From Pseudoalteromonas distincta (GTDB taxonomy: Bacteria > Pseudomonadota > Gammaproteobacteria > Enterobacterales > Alteromonadaceae): a DNA stretch of 64,000 nucleotides. The stretch is taken from positions 694,471 through 758,470 of the forward strand of contig NZ_JWIG01000001.1 of NCBI RefSeq assembly GCF_000814675.1, in the 5' to 3' direction. The notes beneath the pieces were generated by a model. That model had not been told where the DNA came from, ran no database searches, and saw only the letters and a program-made list of their open reading frames with translations. The number at the start of each line of letters is the position of its first letter. Positions within the stretch are counted from its first letter, which is position 1. Shown here in pieces: positions 8,047 to 16,839 of this stretch. Made by a program: the position numbers and the translations under genes.

Positions 8047-9504
8047 GTGAAAATATTGGAAGTGCTAAAAAATGCTGATTTAAGTACAGTACACAATGGC
8101 CAAGATACTGTCGCAGACATGTATTACAAATACAGAATAAAAGACTTAAATAAGCCAATTGTAATCACTTTTCCCCCCAATAGAGAAACAATCAATAACA
8201 ATCCGAATATTGCCCCTTTTAATTTTAACTTTTTATGTCGATACGATATAAATATTGTATGTTTTGGTGTACTAGGAGCCCATAAAGATAACTATTTTAT
8301 GCATCCAGAATTTTCAGCATTTATAGAAAAGTTAGGGGTTGCATTAAAGCCTTTTAAAATACGGTTAGGGTACGCAAATAGTAAGGGCGGATTTGGAATT
8401 GGGGCTTATGCTAACGCGCTAAAATTAGATCATGCAATTTTATTTCATCCAGTCAGTACAAAAAATATAGCTCTAGTTCCGTGGGACAACCAAGCTACAA
8501 CTAAAGCTTCACAGCACCTAGATTGGTCAGGCCCTTACGGAGACGTAAATATGGGGGAGTGCAAGGGTTTTGTAATATACGACCCCCTCAATCCAATTGA
8601 CGTAAAACATGCAAATAGATTCCCTAATTTAAAACATATAAAAATGTATGGATACGGGCATAGCCAAGGATATTATTTTTTAGCACAGCATTCCGATCTA
8701 ATTAAAGAAATGTTAAATGACTTCATAAATAAACAAGAAGTAGATATAACAAACCTAAGAAAAAAAGGTAAATTGCTCAGAACAACTAGCTATTACTACA
8801 CTAAACTTTTAGTAAAAAAACCAAAAAATAAAACACTACTAAAAAGCCGAGAAAAACTTGAAAAACTTGTCACTTCACCACAAGTAAAACCCATAAAAAA
8901 GCAATCAGAAAAGAATATTAATACAATTAGAGATTCAGCTTTAGCTTTAGAAAAAATAAGCCTTGAAAAGGCACTAAACCTGATGAAAATTGCATTAGAG
9001 CTAAGCCCTAAAGACTCATTTATTATTAATAAAGTCAATGAATACACTCTAGGCTTTATGGAGTTATCACTAAAAAATAATTTAAAAGAAGAAAAATGTA
9101 AGCAAATAAAAAGTAAAGCTGGGAAAGCATTATATTTTGATCATATTAAAAATAAATGTACTACGGTAAATGAATCCAAGGCCCATAACGACAACCTATC
9201 ATTAGTTGCATTGAATATATCCGCTTCAAACCAAGTTTCGTTTTTTACTATAAAAAACAAAACTGATCTAGTTCCTTTATTTATATCAAAAAAAGGTCTT
9301 ACGAAAAGTGCTAATAATAACTTTAAAAGCCTTTCCGAATTAATTCATACCGATGACGGCTACTACCTAATAAAAACTGAAGAATGCTATTTGTGTGCAG
9401 AGCCTTCTGGTAAAGTTTTATCTAATCGTAAAGTCGCTAATAATTGGGAGCGTTTCAGTATTAATAATTTACCTAAAAACATTTTGGACCCTTTGGTAAA
9501 TTAA
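8047..9504 (+). CDS. Alpha/beta-hydrolase-like protein with helical module and C-terminal beta-trefoil-like domain
   Basis: 485 residues from GTG 8047, chosen because AAGGGA (8035-8040) lies six bases upstream; a TTG at 8026 lacks a ribosome site. A TATAAT box at 8021-8026 may be its promoter. Residues ~35-225 look like an alpha/beta hydrolase: nucleophile-type turn ANSKGGFG (Ser112), a strand FVIYDPLNPID (Asp179 or Asp185) and YGYGHSQG (His205). Residues ~291-337 are the shared helical module (RDSALALEKISLEKAL). Residues ~355-475 end CYLCAEPSGKVL and WERFSI, like fascin/beta-trefoil lectins. It is the only plus-strand gene in the capsule locus and lies between arrays 1 and 2a. Substrate unknown; an esterase acting on a decorated polysaccharide is a guess. 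Confidence 0.6.
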   Translation: MKILEVLKNADLSTVHNGQDTVADMYYKYRIKDLNKPIVITFPPNRETINNNPNIAPFNFNFLCRYDINIVCFGVLGAHKDNYFMHPEFSAFIEKLGVALKPFKIRLGYANSKGGFGIGAYANALKLDHAILFHPVSTKNIALVPWDNQATTKASQHLDWSGPYGDVNMGECKGFVIYDPLNPIDVKHANRFPNLKHIKMYGYGHSQGYYFLAQHSDLIKEMLNDFINKQEVDITNLRKKGKLLRTTSYYYTKLLVKKPKNKTLLKSREKLEKLVTSPQVKPIKKQSEKNINTIRDSALALEKISLEKALNLMKIALELSPKDSFIINKVNEYTLGFMELSLKNNLKEEKCKQIKSKAGKALYFDHIKNKCTTVNESKAHNDNLSLVALNISASNQVSFFTIKNKTDLVPLFISKKGLTKSANNNFKSLSELIHTDDGYYLIKTEECYLCAEPSGKVLSNRKVANNWERFSINNLPKNILDPLVN

Positions 9505-9561
9505 TCCAAAGCGGCTACTAGCTCTTCAAATAATTATATAAGATTTAGTAGAGATGGTTTA

Positions 9562-9582
9562 TGCACCAGTTAATCTGGTGCA
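9562..9582 (+). terminator. Hairpin after the hydrolase-like gene
   Basis: Perfect 8-bp stem TGCACCAG / CTGGTGCA with a 5-base loop, 58 bases after the stop of the gene at 8047-9504. No run of T follows, so it may be only a weak terminator or a stabilising 3' hairpin. Confidence 0.35.
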
Positions 9583-9650
9583 AACCTATGCTTATGCTTT
9601 GCCCCACTTCCCTTGTGTTGCCTTTGTAGTAATTAAAGTATTGTTACCAT

Positions 9651-9944
9651 CTAAGCGCTACACCGAGGAGTAATTAGAGCCTCTCTTTTTCTTCTCGGTG
9701 AGCTCTGTGTTCTCTGTGGTGATAACAATGTCTTAATTACTTTAAGAACTTTTAGCCCAAGACAAATCTACCACCGAGAGCACAGAGGCGCTGCGCGCTA
9801 CACCGAGAAGTTATTAGAACTTATCTTTACTTCTCTGTGCACTCTGTGGTGATAATAGTCTCTAAATCACTTTCGTTGTATATTTAAAAATAAATCTACC
9901 ACCGAGGGCACAGAGGCGCTGCGCACTACACCGAGGAGTAATTA
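9651..9944. repeat. Array 2a of the ACCACCGAG palindromic repeat
   Basis: A partial unit followed by two more of the same family as array 1, with cores at about 9653, 9787 and 9913. The linker differs (TTAAGAACTTTTAGCCCAAG or TCTCTAAATCACTTTCGTTG), so there are several linker subtypes. It ends eight bases before the stop codon of the GxxExxY gene. The remaining 9505-9650 holds only a hairpin and no gene. Confidence 0.88.
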
Positions 9945-9951
9945 AATGATG

Positions 9952-10320
9952 CTATACGCTAATTCGTTTAATGCCATCTAACAATTTAACTTGATTGAAG
10001 TTTATTAATAGCCCGGTTTTAATACCAGACAACTTTAAATATGTAATTAGTTGAGCGGAGTGGATTGGTAGTAGTTTATCAACAGCCTTCAATTCTATGA
10101 TTAATTCACCTGGTATTAAAATATCTAGCCGGTAACCAGCATCTATTGCTCTACCTTTATAATTTATTGGAAGAAGTACTTGGTTTTTAACTAGTAAGCC
10201 AGCATCGTGAAGCTCATACATAAAACAGCGCTCATAGGTAGACTCTAGGAGCCCTGGCCCCAGCGCTCTATGCACTTCTATTGCGCAACCAATTACTTTT
10301 CTAGTTAATAAGTCTTCCAT
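9952..10320 (-). CDS. GxxExxY protein (PDDEXK_3 family, PD-(D/E)XK nuclease-like)
   Basis: 122 residues, the usual length for the family. It has the naming motif GLLESTY (Gly23, Glu26, Tyr29) and, downstream, YRLDILIPGELIIELKA, in which Asp66 and Glu76-x-Lys78 form a PD-(D/E)XK-type metal site, followed by AQLITYLK. Pfam places this family in the PD-(D/E)XK nuclease superfamily; no function has been shown for it as far as I know. It has no link to polysaccharide synthesis. Repeat arrays of one family flank it on both sides (2a ending 8 bp after its stop, 2b starting ~130 bp before its start), which suggests that it travels with, or acts on, those repeats. Confidence 0.85.
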   Translation of the reverse strand: MEDLLTRKVIGCAIEVHRALGPGLLESTYERCFMYELHDAGLLVKNQVLLPINYKGRAIDAGYRLDILIPGELIIELKAVDKLLPIHSAQLITYLKLSGIKTGLLINFNQVKLLDGIKRISV

Positions 10321-10447
10321 AACTACCTTTTAATTTAGTATTGAAGCTATTTGTATTAATTCAGTAGATATAGATTAACTATTTGTTTTTAGCAATTTTT
10401 ACTGTTACGAGGTTTTAAAATCTAACTTAGCAGAAAAGCCAGCTCTA

Positions 10448-11140
10448 ACAGCTACACAGAGAAGTTATTAGAGCTTATCTTTACTTCTCTGTGCACTCTG
10501 TGTTCTCTGTGGTGATAAAATCACTTTAGTTTTTTACTTAAAAATAAATCTACCACCGAGAACACCGAGGCGCTGCGCACTACACCGAGGAGTTATCAGA
10601 TCTTACTCCTTCACTTCTCTGTGGTGATAACATGTTTTATTCACTTTATGAGCTTTAGCCAAAACAAATCTACCACCGAGAACACCGAGGCGCTGCGCGC
10701 TACACCGAGGAGTAATTAGAGCTTCTCTTTTACTTCTCTGTGAGCTCTGTGGTGATAAAATCACTTTAGTTTTTTACTTAAAAATAAATCTACCACCGAG
10801 AACACAGAGGCGCTGCGCGCTACACCGAGAAGTTATTAGAGCTTATCTTTACTTCTCTGTGCACTCTGTGTTCTCTGTGGTGATAACAATGTCTTAATTA
10901 CTTTATGAGCTTTAGCCAAAAACAATTTACCACCGAGGAGTTATTGGCTCTTCTCTTTTACTTCTCTGTGCACTCGGTGTTCTCTGTGGTGATAATAGTC
11001 TCTAAATCACTTTCGTTGTATATTTAAAAATAAATCTACCACCGAGGGCACAGAGGCGCTGCGCGCTACACCGAGAAAAAGTTCTTCTCTTTTACTTCTC
11101 TGTGCACTCGGTGTTCTCTGTGGTGATAACAATGTCTTAA
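10448..11140. repeat. Array 2b of the ACCACCGAG palindromic repeat
   Basis: The largest array: a 5' partial unit, then full units with GCGCTGCGC cores at about 10568, 10688, 10809 and 11054, and one shortened unit near 10930 that lacks the core. Linkers alternate between TCACTTTAGTTTTTTACTTA and CAATGTCTTAATTACTTTAT types, so the array is a mosaic and not a simple tandem expansion. Bases 10321-10447, between it and the GxxExxY start, show no other gene. Confidence 0.9.
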
Positions 11141-11175
11141 TCCCTTGTTTATAGGGTACAAAACCAAACATGTTA

Positions 11176-11820
11176 TTAGTTTGTGGTGGCTAGCTTGGCT
11201 TGGTAGGTCTTCACTTTATTATTAATTACCTTGCCATTAGGGCGAACTTTTTGAGCTAACAGCATTAATTGCAATGCTTTTTTCAAATCTGTACTTTCAA
11301 GCCTCATAGCTTCATCACGAATAAAATCCACATTAAGCGGATCAGTTAAATCACTATCTTTAATATTATGTATATCTAAACGCGGCGCTTTTTGGGGTTG
11401 TTTGTTCTTTATATTAAAAAACGAAAATAAATGGTTTGATATGCTTTCTAAGCGCTTTTCGTCAAGCGCATATAAGCTATTAGTTATAGCCTCTGCTAAG
11501 TTTGGCTCGCCCGTAACTTGTAGCTCATCGTTTTTTAGCGCGTTAATAATCACTTGTTTATCATTTAAGCTCATTGCTACATTAAGCTTAGTTTTTATTT
11601 CCGCGCTTACTTTACGCAACTTAGTAGCTTCAAAACCTGCATCGCCATAGCTTACAAACCAGCTTTTTTTTATATCAGTCACGTTTAGCTTAACAACTTG
11701 ACCTTTTAAGTTACCCAAAGGCGCACTTAAAAATAAATAATTTAACGCCTTGCACAAAGCTTTGTTTTGAAGTGTTTTAGGTATTAACCTAAGCGAGGTC
11801 GTAATCAGAGTTTTTTTCAT
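11176..11820 (-). CDS. SCP2-like (UbiT/UbiJ-type) domain protein with C-terminal helical module
   Basis: 214 residues. The N-terminal ~130 residues (SLRLIPKTLQNKALCKALNY, LKGQVVKLNVTDIKKSWFVS, LQVTGEPNLAEAITN) resemble the sterol-carrier-protein-2 fold of UbiT/YhbT, including the basic first helix, the middle GxxVxLxVTD strand pair and the late GE-L-A motif. SCP2 domains bind lipids such as isoprenoids. Residues ~165-212 are the shared helical module (RDEAMRLESTDLKKALQ, VRPNGKVI). It sits between array 2b and the sulfotransferase-TPR gene. In a capsule locus it could hold the lipid-linked chain, but this is inference. The similarity was judged by eye. Confidence 0.5.
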   Translation of the reverse strand: MKKTLITTSLRLIPKTLQNKALCKALNYLFLSAPLGNLKGQVVKLNVTDIKKSWFVSYGDAGFEATKLRKVSAEIKTKLNVAMSLNDKQVIINALKNDELQVTGEPNLAEAITNSLYALDEKRLESISNHLFSFFNIKNKQPQKAPRLDIHNIKDSDLTDPLNVDFIRDEAMRLESTDLKKALQLMLLAQKVRPNGKVINNKVKTYQAKLATTN

Positions 11821-11859
11821 AGTGATAGTTTTTCATTAATATAAAGGGTAAAAAATAAT

Positions 11860-13500
11860 TTACAGCTTCGCCCAATGCTTAAAACAGCGTACAACAAAAT
11901 CACGCTCTGCATTGGCGCAGCTGATATTACTTGTTATTTTGTTGAGCCAGCTAAACTTATTTTTTCCTTTAACTTGTTGAGCCATAAGTTCATAATAAGT
12001 ACTCACCCCTGATTTGTAATCGCGTGCTAATTTTAAGTGCGCAATCTTACTTAATACAGCAGGGTGTGTTTTTTCTGACTGTGCCAGCACTTCTAAAGCA
12101 AGTTCAATTTTGTCTTGCTGAACTAAAAACTCACTGTAATTTAGAGCGAGGGGTGCTAAGTAACCAAGTAGTTTAATCCCTATTAAAAATTCATTTTCTG
12201 CCAGTTCAGGCTTACTTAGCTTTATTAAACAGCCTGCTTTTTTCACATAAAATGTAGGATTTTTTAGGTTAGCGGCTATCGCTTTATCAAAATAGTACAA
12301 AGCGAGTTCATATTCTTCTATAGCTTGATAGCACTCCCCTAGTAACATATTTACATAAGGGTAATTAGTACCAAGCGCAATACACTTGTGATACACATGT
12401 ATAGCATCAATAAAACGTTTATTTACTTGAAGTAACCGTGCTAATTCAAGCTGCACTTTACCAACAGCCTCATTAAAATGCACCTTAACTTTATTTAAGC
12501 TTTGTTCATCAATTGATTGAGACCTAAGGTCAACTAAGTAATCAATGCATATGTTCTCATCTAATGTACTTAATAAAGATATATCAACCTCTTTTTTAAG
12601 TAGTGATTTATTAAAAACCGATGCTGTTACACTAAGCTTTGTTACCTTATCTTTATATTCTAAGTAATACTTTTCATCCTGCTCTGCAGAAAAAGAATAA
12701 GCTGGCAATTCATTCGCAGAACTAAAATTAGCAATATTAAGTAGCTCCTCCCAAACAGAATCAAGCTGTCTTTGTAATGCTAATGATAGTGAGTCTTTAA
12801 CATTTGTAGATGCGCTATCGTTAAATAAACTACTATCAAATGGCGGCTCTATATTAGTATCAAGTTCAAATCCAAAGCGTGTATTTATACTGTTTATTAT
12901 TGGGGCTCCCTCAAATAAAGCTCGTTGCGTACACAAAATCACTTTATCAGGGTGAGCTTTAGCAAATTTAAGCATTCGCTTATTATAAGCAAGCCATGCT
13001 TTTGCCGCAATGTCCGGTTGCGCCCAAATTTTTAAATGGAGGTTTTCGCCGGTAACATCCATCAGTCCGTAAGCAAGCTCACGGCTATGCCTATTAAGTA
13101 AAGATTCAATACAGCCGCTCCAATGGCGCACAATAAAAACGTAGCTGCCCAAGCTACCAAGCGCTTGCTCCCACTGCTCTAAAAACAAACAAACCCTTGG
13201 GTCCTTAACACTCCAACTATAACTTTTGGCCGAGCGTGCATTAATATATTCATATAAAAAATCAGGCCCTGGGTCTAGTACTACTTCATCATGGAACTGC
13301 CAATTACTACCAACAGCTTTTAGCTGCTCATCGTGTAACTTTACGGCCTTTAAATCTTCGTAGTGGCCTTTAACATTACTTATATGAGGGGCAACTAAGT
13401 CTTCGCCTAAATCTAGCCCAGCATTAGCTAGGTAATTGGCTAATGTTGAGGTGGCGCTCCTATGAAACCCCGTACACACAATAACAGGTTGACTTTGCAT
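11860..13500 (-). CDS. Sulfotransferase-family protein with C-terminal TPR repeats
   Basis: About 546 residues. VIVCTGFHRSATSTLANYL near the N-terminus is a sulfotransferase P-loop of the GFHRSGTS type; KDPRVCLFLEQW and VFIVRHWSGCIESLLNRH are the matching downstream motifs, with a conserved Arg-His. The last ~200 residues are tetratricopeptide-like (YVNMLLGECYQAIEEYELAL, YYFDKAIAANLKNP), a common layout in sulfotransferases of polysaccharide clusters. The open frame reaches TTG 13563, but ATG 13500 has AAGGATAAGG just upstream and puts the P-loop at the very N-terminus as usual. It probably acts on the polysaccharide; the TPR part may bind partner enzymes. Confidence 0.75.
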   Translation of the reverse strand: MQSQPVIVCTGFHRSATSTLANYLANAGLDLGEDLVAPHISNVKGHYEDLKAVKLHDEQLKAVGSNWQFHDEVVLDPGPDFLYEYINARSAKSYSWSVKDPRVCLFLEQWEQALGSLGSYVFIVRHWSGCIESLLNRHSRELAYGLMDVTGENLHLKIWAQPDIAAKAWLAYNKRMLKFAKAHPDKVILCTQRALFEGAPIINSINTRFGFELDTNIEPPFDSSLFNDSASTNVKDSLSLALQRQLDSVWEELLNIANFSSANELPAYSFSAEQDEKYYLEYKDKVTKLSVTASVFNKSLLKKEVDISLLSTLDENICIDYLVDLRSQSIDEQSLNKVKVHFNEAVGKVQLELARLLQVNKRFIDAIHVYHKCIALGTNYPYVNMLLGECYQAIEEYELALYYFDKAIAANLKNPTFYVKKAGCLIKLSKPELAENEFLIGIKLLGYLAPLALNYSEFLVQQDKIELALEVLAQSEKTHPAVLSKIAHLKLARDYKSGVSTYYELMAQQVKGKNKFSWLNKITSNISCANAERDFVVRCFKHWAKL

Positions 13501-13627
13501 AGACCTTATCCTTAATGAATCATCAAATATTTCTGGGTAACCGCTACTTTCTAAGTCACTCAAAGTGTCACCATTTATTAGTTTTTAATTTACTGAGATT
13601 ATTTTGCCTAGAAATAATACGGTAGTG

Positions 13628-14338
13628 CTAGCATATTAAATGCGCTTGTTTAATTTTTTCTTCAGTTAGTTGCTCATAAAAAGAATCAAGTTTACTTGGT
13701 TTTTTATCGACAGAATCGACTATGATAGCTGGAGTGCTAGAGTTTAGAGGGTGGTGGTCGAATATATTGGTAAATGATGCTGTTTTAAATATACATTTAA
13801 CCTCAATTTTTTCATACCTACAACGAAATTTAGATACCGTATGCGGGTGCTTAATATCGTGATTCCAACGCCAAACCTTAGCTTGTAGTATACTTTTTGG
13901 GTTAGAAATTGCTCCATTAGATGACATCATCACCCAGGGGATTTTTATACAATCAACTGCATAAAATTCAGTCTTTATTATATCAACTAACCTAAGTGAT
14001 TTATGTTTATTCGATGTAATAAATTCATCAACGTCTATATATGCAATCCATCCAAAAAGCTCTCGAATTTGCTTATAAACACAAGATGCAAAGTTACTTT
14101 TTATGATATTTTTTTCAAAAAAAATCGTTACGTTATTGTACTTTTCTACATCATTATAGATAGACTTATCATTACTATCATCATCAATGATATAAATATG
14201 GTCTACCCCTTCACAGAGATAATAGTCAACAAACTCTTTAATAAAAAATTCGTCTTTACAACGGGGTAATAATCGTTAAAAACAACCTACCTCTGCAATT
14301 ATAAAAAATTATGATAAAGGTCTGCACTTTAAATTCAT
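13628..14338 (-). pseudogene. Frameshifted glycosyltransferase (GT2/GT92-like)
   Basis: A reading frame without any start codon upstream of 13933 continues to about 14267 and reads CKDEFFIKEFVDYYLCEGVD, IYIIDDDSND, FGWIAYIDVDEFIT, IPWVMMSSNG, VWRWNHDIKHPH and a normal C-terminus. This matches the family-2/92-like glycosyltransferases with IDDDS and DVDEF motifs. At the GGGG run 14263-14266 the frame breaks: removing one G would give LTIITRCKDEFF, the expected N-terminus. The ATG at 14338 overlaps the upstream stop, so it was once coupled to that gene. With the frameshift, only fragments can be made. Confidence 0.68.
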
Positions 14339-15309
14339 TCAAAGAACTTCTTTTTCCATGTTTTATACCTTTGCGAGTTTCTAGGTAAAAAAACCATATT
14401 TATAGCTTCAGTATCTTCCGGGCTTAATTTAGACATATCGACTGTTGGGTTAATTAAACTTAAAAAGTAAGGCTTATCATCACGACTATCAGGAACATTA
14501 GCCAAGTACCTCTCAGCATTACCTGTAAGTATCACATCTGGCTTTAATTTATTAGAAAAATCCTGATCAACATAAGGTTTCCTGACATATATAACTTCTT
14601 CAAATAACGCACTTAGAATAGTTAAACACCCTACAAAAAAACTATCCCCAAACAGGAGTAGTCTTTCTTTATATACTGCATCATTATTAATTTTTATACG
14701 AAATTCACCTGTATTACCTTTCAAAGCAGCTAAATTCGAAAAACTTTGTATATTTTCATGACCAATGGCGCCGGAGATATACTTCCGCTTTATTGGTTGA
14801 GCACCAATCATTCGACCTAAGTCACCCAGTCTATTAGTTGTAACAAATTGAAAAACAATATCTTGAAAACTATAGCCTAATTTATTCAAAACAGGTTCTA
14901 CTATACTAAAGTACCCAATACAGGAGCAGTGATTACCATCCTTTACGTAATAATCCTTTTTTAAACTTGCTGCATTAGGATAATAGACTTTATAGGTTAG
15001 GTGTTCATCTTTGACAATAGGGTAAATGCTCAAACCTAAATTTGAAAAGTCAGCAATATAAGCCATAGCCTTTGTTGGGAAGATTATATGATGATACTTA
15101 CAGTTATTGGCTGTGGTAAAGCTTATATTACTCGCCATATTTTCTTGAAAATTTTCAATACTAGATTTGCTAAGTTTTATATTACCAAGCATATAATCAA
15201 ATTGTTTCTGGGCTTTATTTTTTTGTCGCAAAAATAAAGTACTATCATTAAGAATTACAACCCCATTTTCAACTTGTAAATCATTACAGTCCTCTAAAGT
15301 GATTTGCAT
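14335..15309 (-). CDS. SGNH/AlgX-AlgJ-like protein
   Basis: 324 residues without a signal peptide. IIFPTKAMAY in the first third and LLLFGDSFFVG in the last third recall AlgX/AlgJ-type SGNH proteins, in which GDS carries the catalytic Ser. The segment KDGNHCSCIGYFSIVEPVLN lies where those proteins have their Asp-x-His motif. AlgX and AlgJ work in O-acetylation of alginate in the periplasm; this protein seems cytoplasmic, so a direct equivalence is doubtful. It lies 13 bases downstream of a hexapeptide acyltransferase gene and may modify or cleave acyl groups on the same polysaccharide. The assignment is tentative. Confidence 0.45.
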   Translation of the reverse strand: MQITLEDCNDLQVENGVVILNDSTLFLRQKNKAQKQFDYMLGNIKLSKSSIENFQENMASNISFTTANNCKYHHIIFPTKAMAYIADFSNLGLSIYPIVKDEHLTYKVYYPNAASLKKDYYVKDGNHCSCIGYFSIVEPVLNKLGYSFQDIVFQFVTTNRLGDLGRMIGAQPIKRKYISGAIGHENIQSFSNLAALKGNTGEFRIKINNDAVYKERLLLFGDSFFVGCLTILSALFEEVIYVRKPYVDQDFSNKLKPDVILTGNAERYLANVPDSRDDKPYFLSLINPTVDMSKLSPEDTEAINMVFLPRNSQRYKTWKKKFFE

Positions 15310-15322
15310 CTATTATCTTCCT

Positions 15323-16069
15323 TTATTTGTCAATAGAGCTTACAGCAAGATAACTTTTAAGATTAGCAACTTTTTCTTCCCACCTAGCATTCCTAGCGGA
15401 GCTTTCCATCTCTTCTATACTACTTGCTGGCATTCTAGACCAAGTAATATTGCTTTTTAATTGCCGGGCTGGAACTCCTGCATAAATTGAATTTGAATTT
15501 ATACTACCGGTACATATTGAACCTTGAGCTATTACAGTATTAGCTCCTATAACTGTGCCCTTATTTATTACAACATTTCTACCAATCCAAACTTTCTCGT
15601 TTAATTTCACATCAGCATCTATATTAATTTTCAATCCTGTATCTAAATTATAAATAGAATGGTGATCAGAAGTATCAACTATTACCCCTGTTGAAAACAT
15701 ACAAAAAGGAGCAATATTTATACTTTTCCCTCCTATAGCTATTAACTTAGCACTTCCAATACTCGTAAAAGCACCTATAATTATCGTGTTATTATTTCCC
15801 TTTATCCGTATATCTAAATTACTCAAATCACAATAAGGCCCAAATATTACAGTATTCCCATTACCTGCGATTAAGGCTCGAGATTTTAAAATAGTACAAT
15901 TTTTACCAAAATAGATTTTGTTATCATTACCATGCTTTATATTGACAGAAAGCCCTTCAGTAATTGCGTCTAACTTAGAGTAATAATAAGAAACTCCTGT
16001 TTTAACGTCCTCAGAATAACAAACATCTTTTTCAAGTAAGAAAGTTTCGGATAAACTGTCATCTATCAT
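15323..16069 (-). CDS. Hexapeptide-repeat (LbH) acyltransferase
   Basis: 248 residues. A left-handed beta-helix is clear from the repeated hydrophobic-x-Gly pattern (KIYFGKNCTILKSRALIAGN, NTVIFGPY, NTIIIGAFTSIGS) and ends in the classic transferase tail VWIGRNVVINKGTVIGANTV, then IYAGVPARQLK. The DTSDHHSIYN stretch holds the His used for catalysis in acetyltransferases of this fold. It most likely O-acetylates a sugar from acetyl-CoA in the cytoplasm. Its start overlaps the upstream gene by 11 bases, so the two are translated together. Confidence 0.8.
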   Translation of the reverse strand: MIDDSLSETFLLEKDVCYSEDVKTGVSYYYSKLDAITEGLSVNIKHGNDNKIYFGKNCTILKSRALIAGNGNTVIFGPYCDLSNLDIRIKGNNNTIIIGAFTSIGSAKLIAIGGKSINIAPFCMFSTGVIVDTSDHHSIYNLDTGLKINIDADVKLNEKVWIGRNVVINKGTVIGANTVIAQGSICTGSINSNSIYAGVPARQLKSNITWSRMPASSIEEMESSARNARWEEKVANLKSYLAVSSIDK

Positions 16070-16736
16070 ATTTTAGATCAATTCCATTTATAAAGTTATT
16101 ATATTCAGTTAGTAAAATTCGCACGAATTTGGGTTTAAAATGATCACGATCAACAAGTAATTCTGAAGCATCATACTGTTCTAAAAAGATATTTGGGTTA
16201 AATAATGATAAACTGTCATATTTTTCAGACAATGACTTAAGCATTAAGTTTAAATTTACTCTATAAGGATCCAATTCGATTAAATTTTTGTCTCTTTCTA
16301 TATTACATACCAACACTATTTTCTTGAAATAACCAAATAGCCCCATTATTTCGGTTTCTAAATTTTCAAGAGGCATAATATAGTTCTCCGCGTCATTGAA
16401 TTTGGCCTTAGAAATACATGTACTATGTAACTGTACACCATCAAAAGTTCTATAGGCTAGAGTAGACACTTCAATTAGAGCAATACCAGGGAATTGAAAG
16501 CACTCTACGGAACTTAGACTAGAAGAGCAACTATCGCTATTTACAACTAAATGGTGTATGTCTTCTGGAATGCTCTTTTCCCCCGCCATTAAAGCTATTC
16601 TTTGATTTATTTCCAATATGTTATGAGCATACCAGGAAGAGTTTATATTGGCTAAGTCAACTTTACCTTGTCTATGCAAGTGCTTCATAGTAGCCATAAG
16701 CCGGCAAGTCCCCAAGGCAAATACTGTTCTTTTCAT
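16059..16736 (-). CDS. Unrecognised capsule-locus protein, possibly SGNH/WcbI-like
   Basis: 225 residues. It begins MKRTVFALGTCRLMATMKHL and ends with LLVDRDHFKPKFVRILLTEY. A Gly-x-Cys/Ser near the N-terminus together with a late Asp-x-x-His is the layout of SGNH-like and WcbI-like polysaccharide proteins, but the remaining sequence does not let me name a family. There is no signal peptide or membrane segment. It is translationally coupled to the hexapeptide acyltransferase through an 11-base overlap, which suggests a joint role in acyl decoration. Confidence 0.5.
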   Translation of the reverse strand: MKRTVFALGTCRLMATMKHLHRQGKVDLANINSSWYAHNILEINQRIALMAGEKSIPEDIHHLVVNSDSCSSSLSSVECFQFPGIALIEVSTLAYRTFDGVQLHSTCISKAKFNDAENYIMPLENLETEIMGLFGYFKKIVLVCNIERDKNLIELDPYRVNLNLMLKSLSEKYDSLSLFNPNIFLEQYDASELLVDRDHFKPKFVRILLTEYNNFINGIDLKYDR

Positions 16737-16839
16737 AATTAAATCCTATAATACTTATTGTGCGTTCAAAGTTTTCAGTTTGAGCATTAAAAACCTAAGA
16801 AGTATAACGACATTCACAATCATCAGCTTGCATAAATTC

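Noticed and set aside
7603-11140. Repeat arrays as a CRISPR array
   Set aside because: Units are 105-140 bp, palindromic over their full length, joined by recurring linkers and not by unique spacers, and there are no cas genes.
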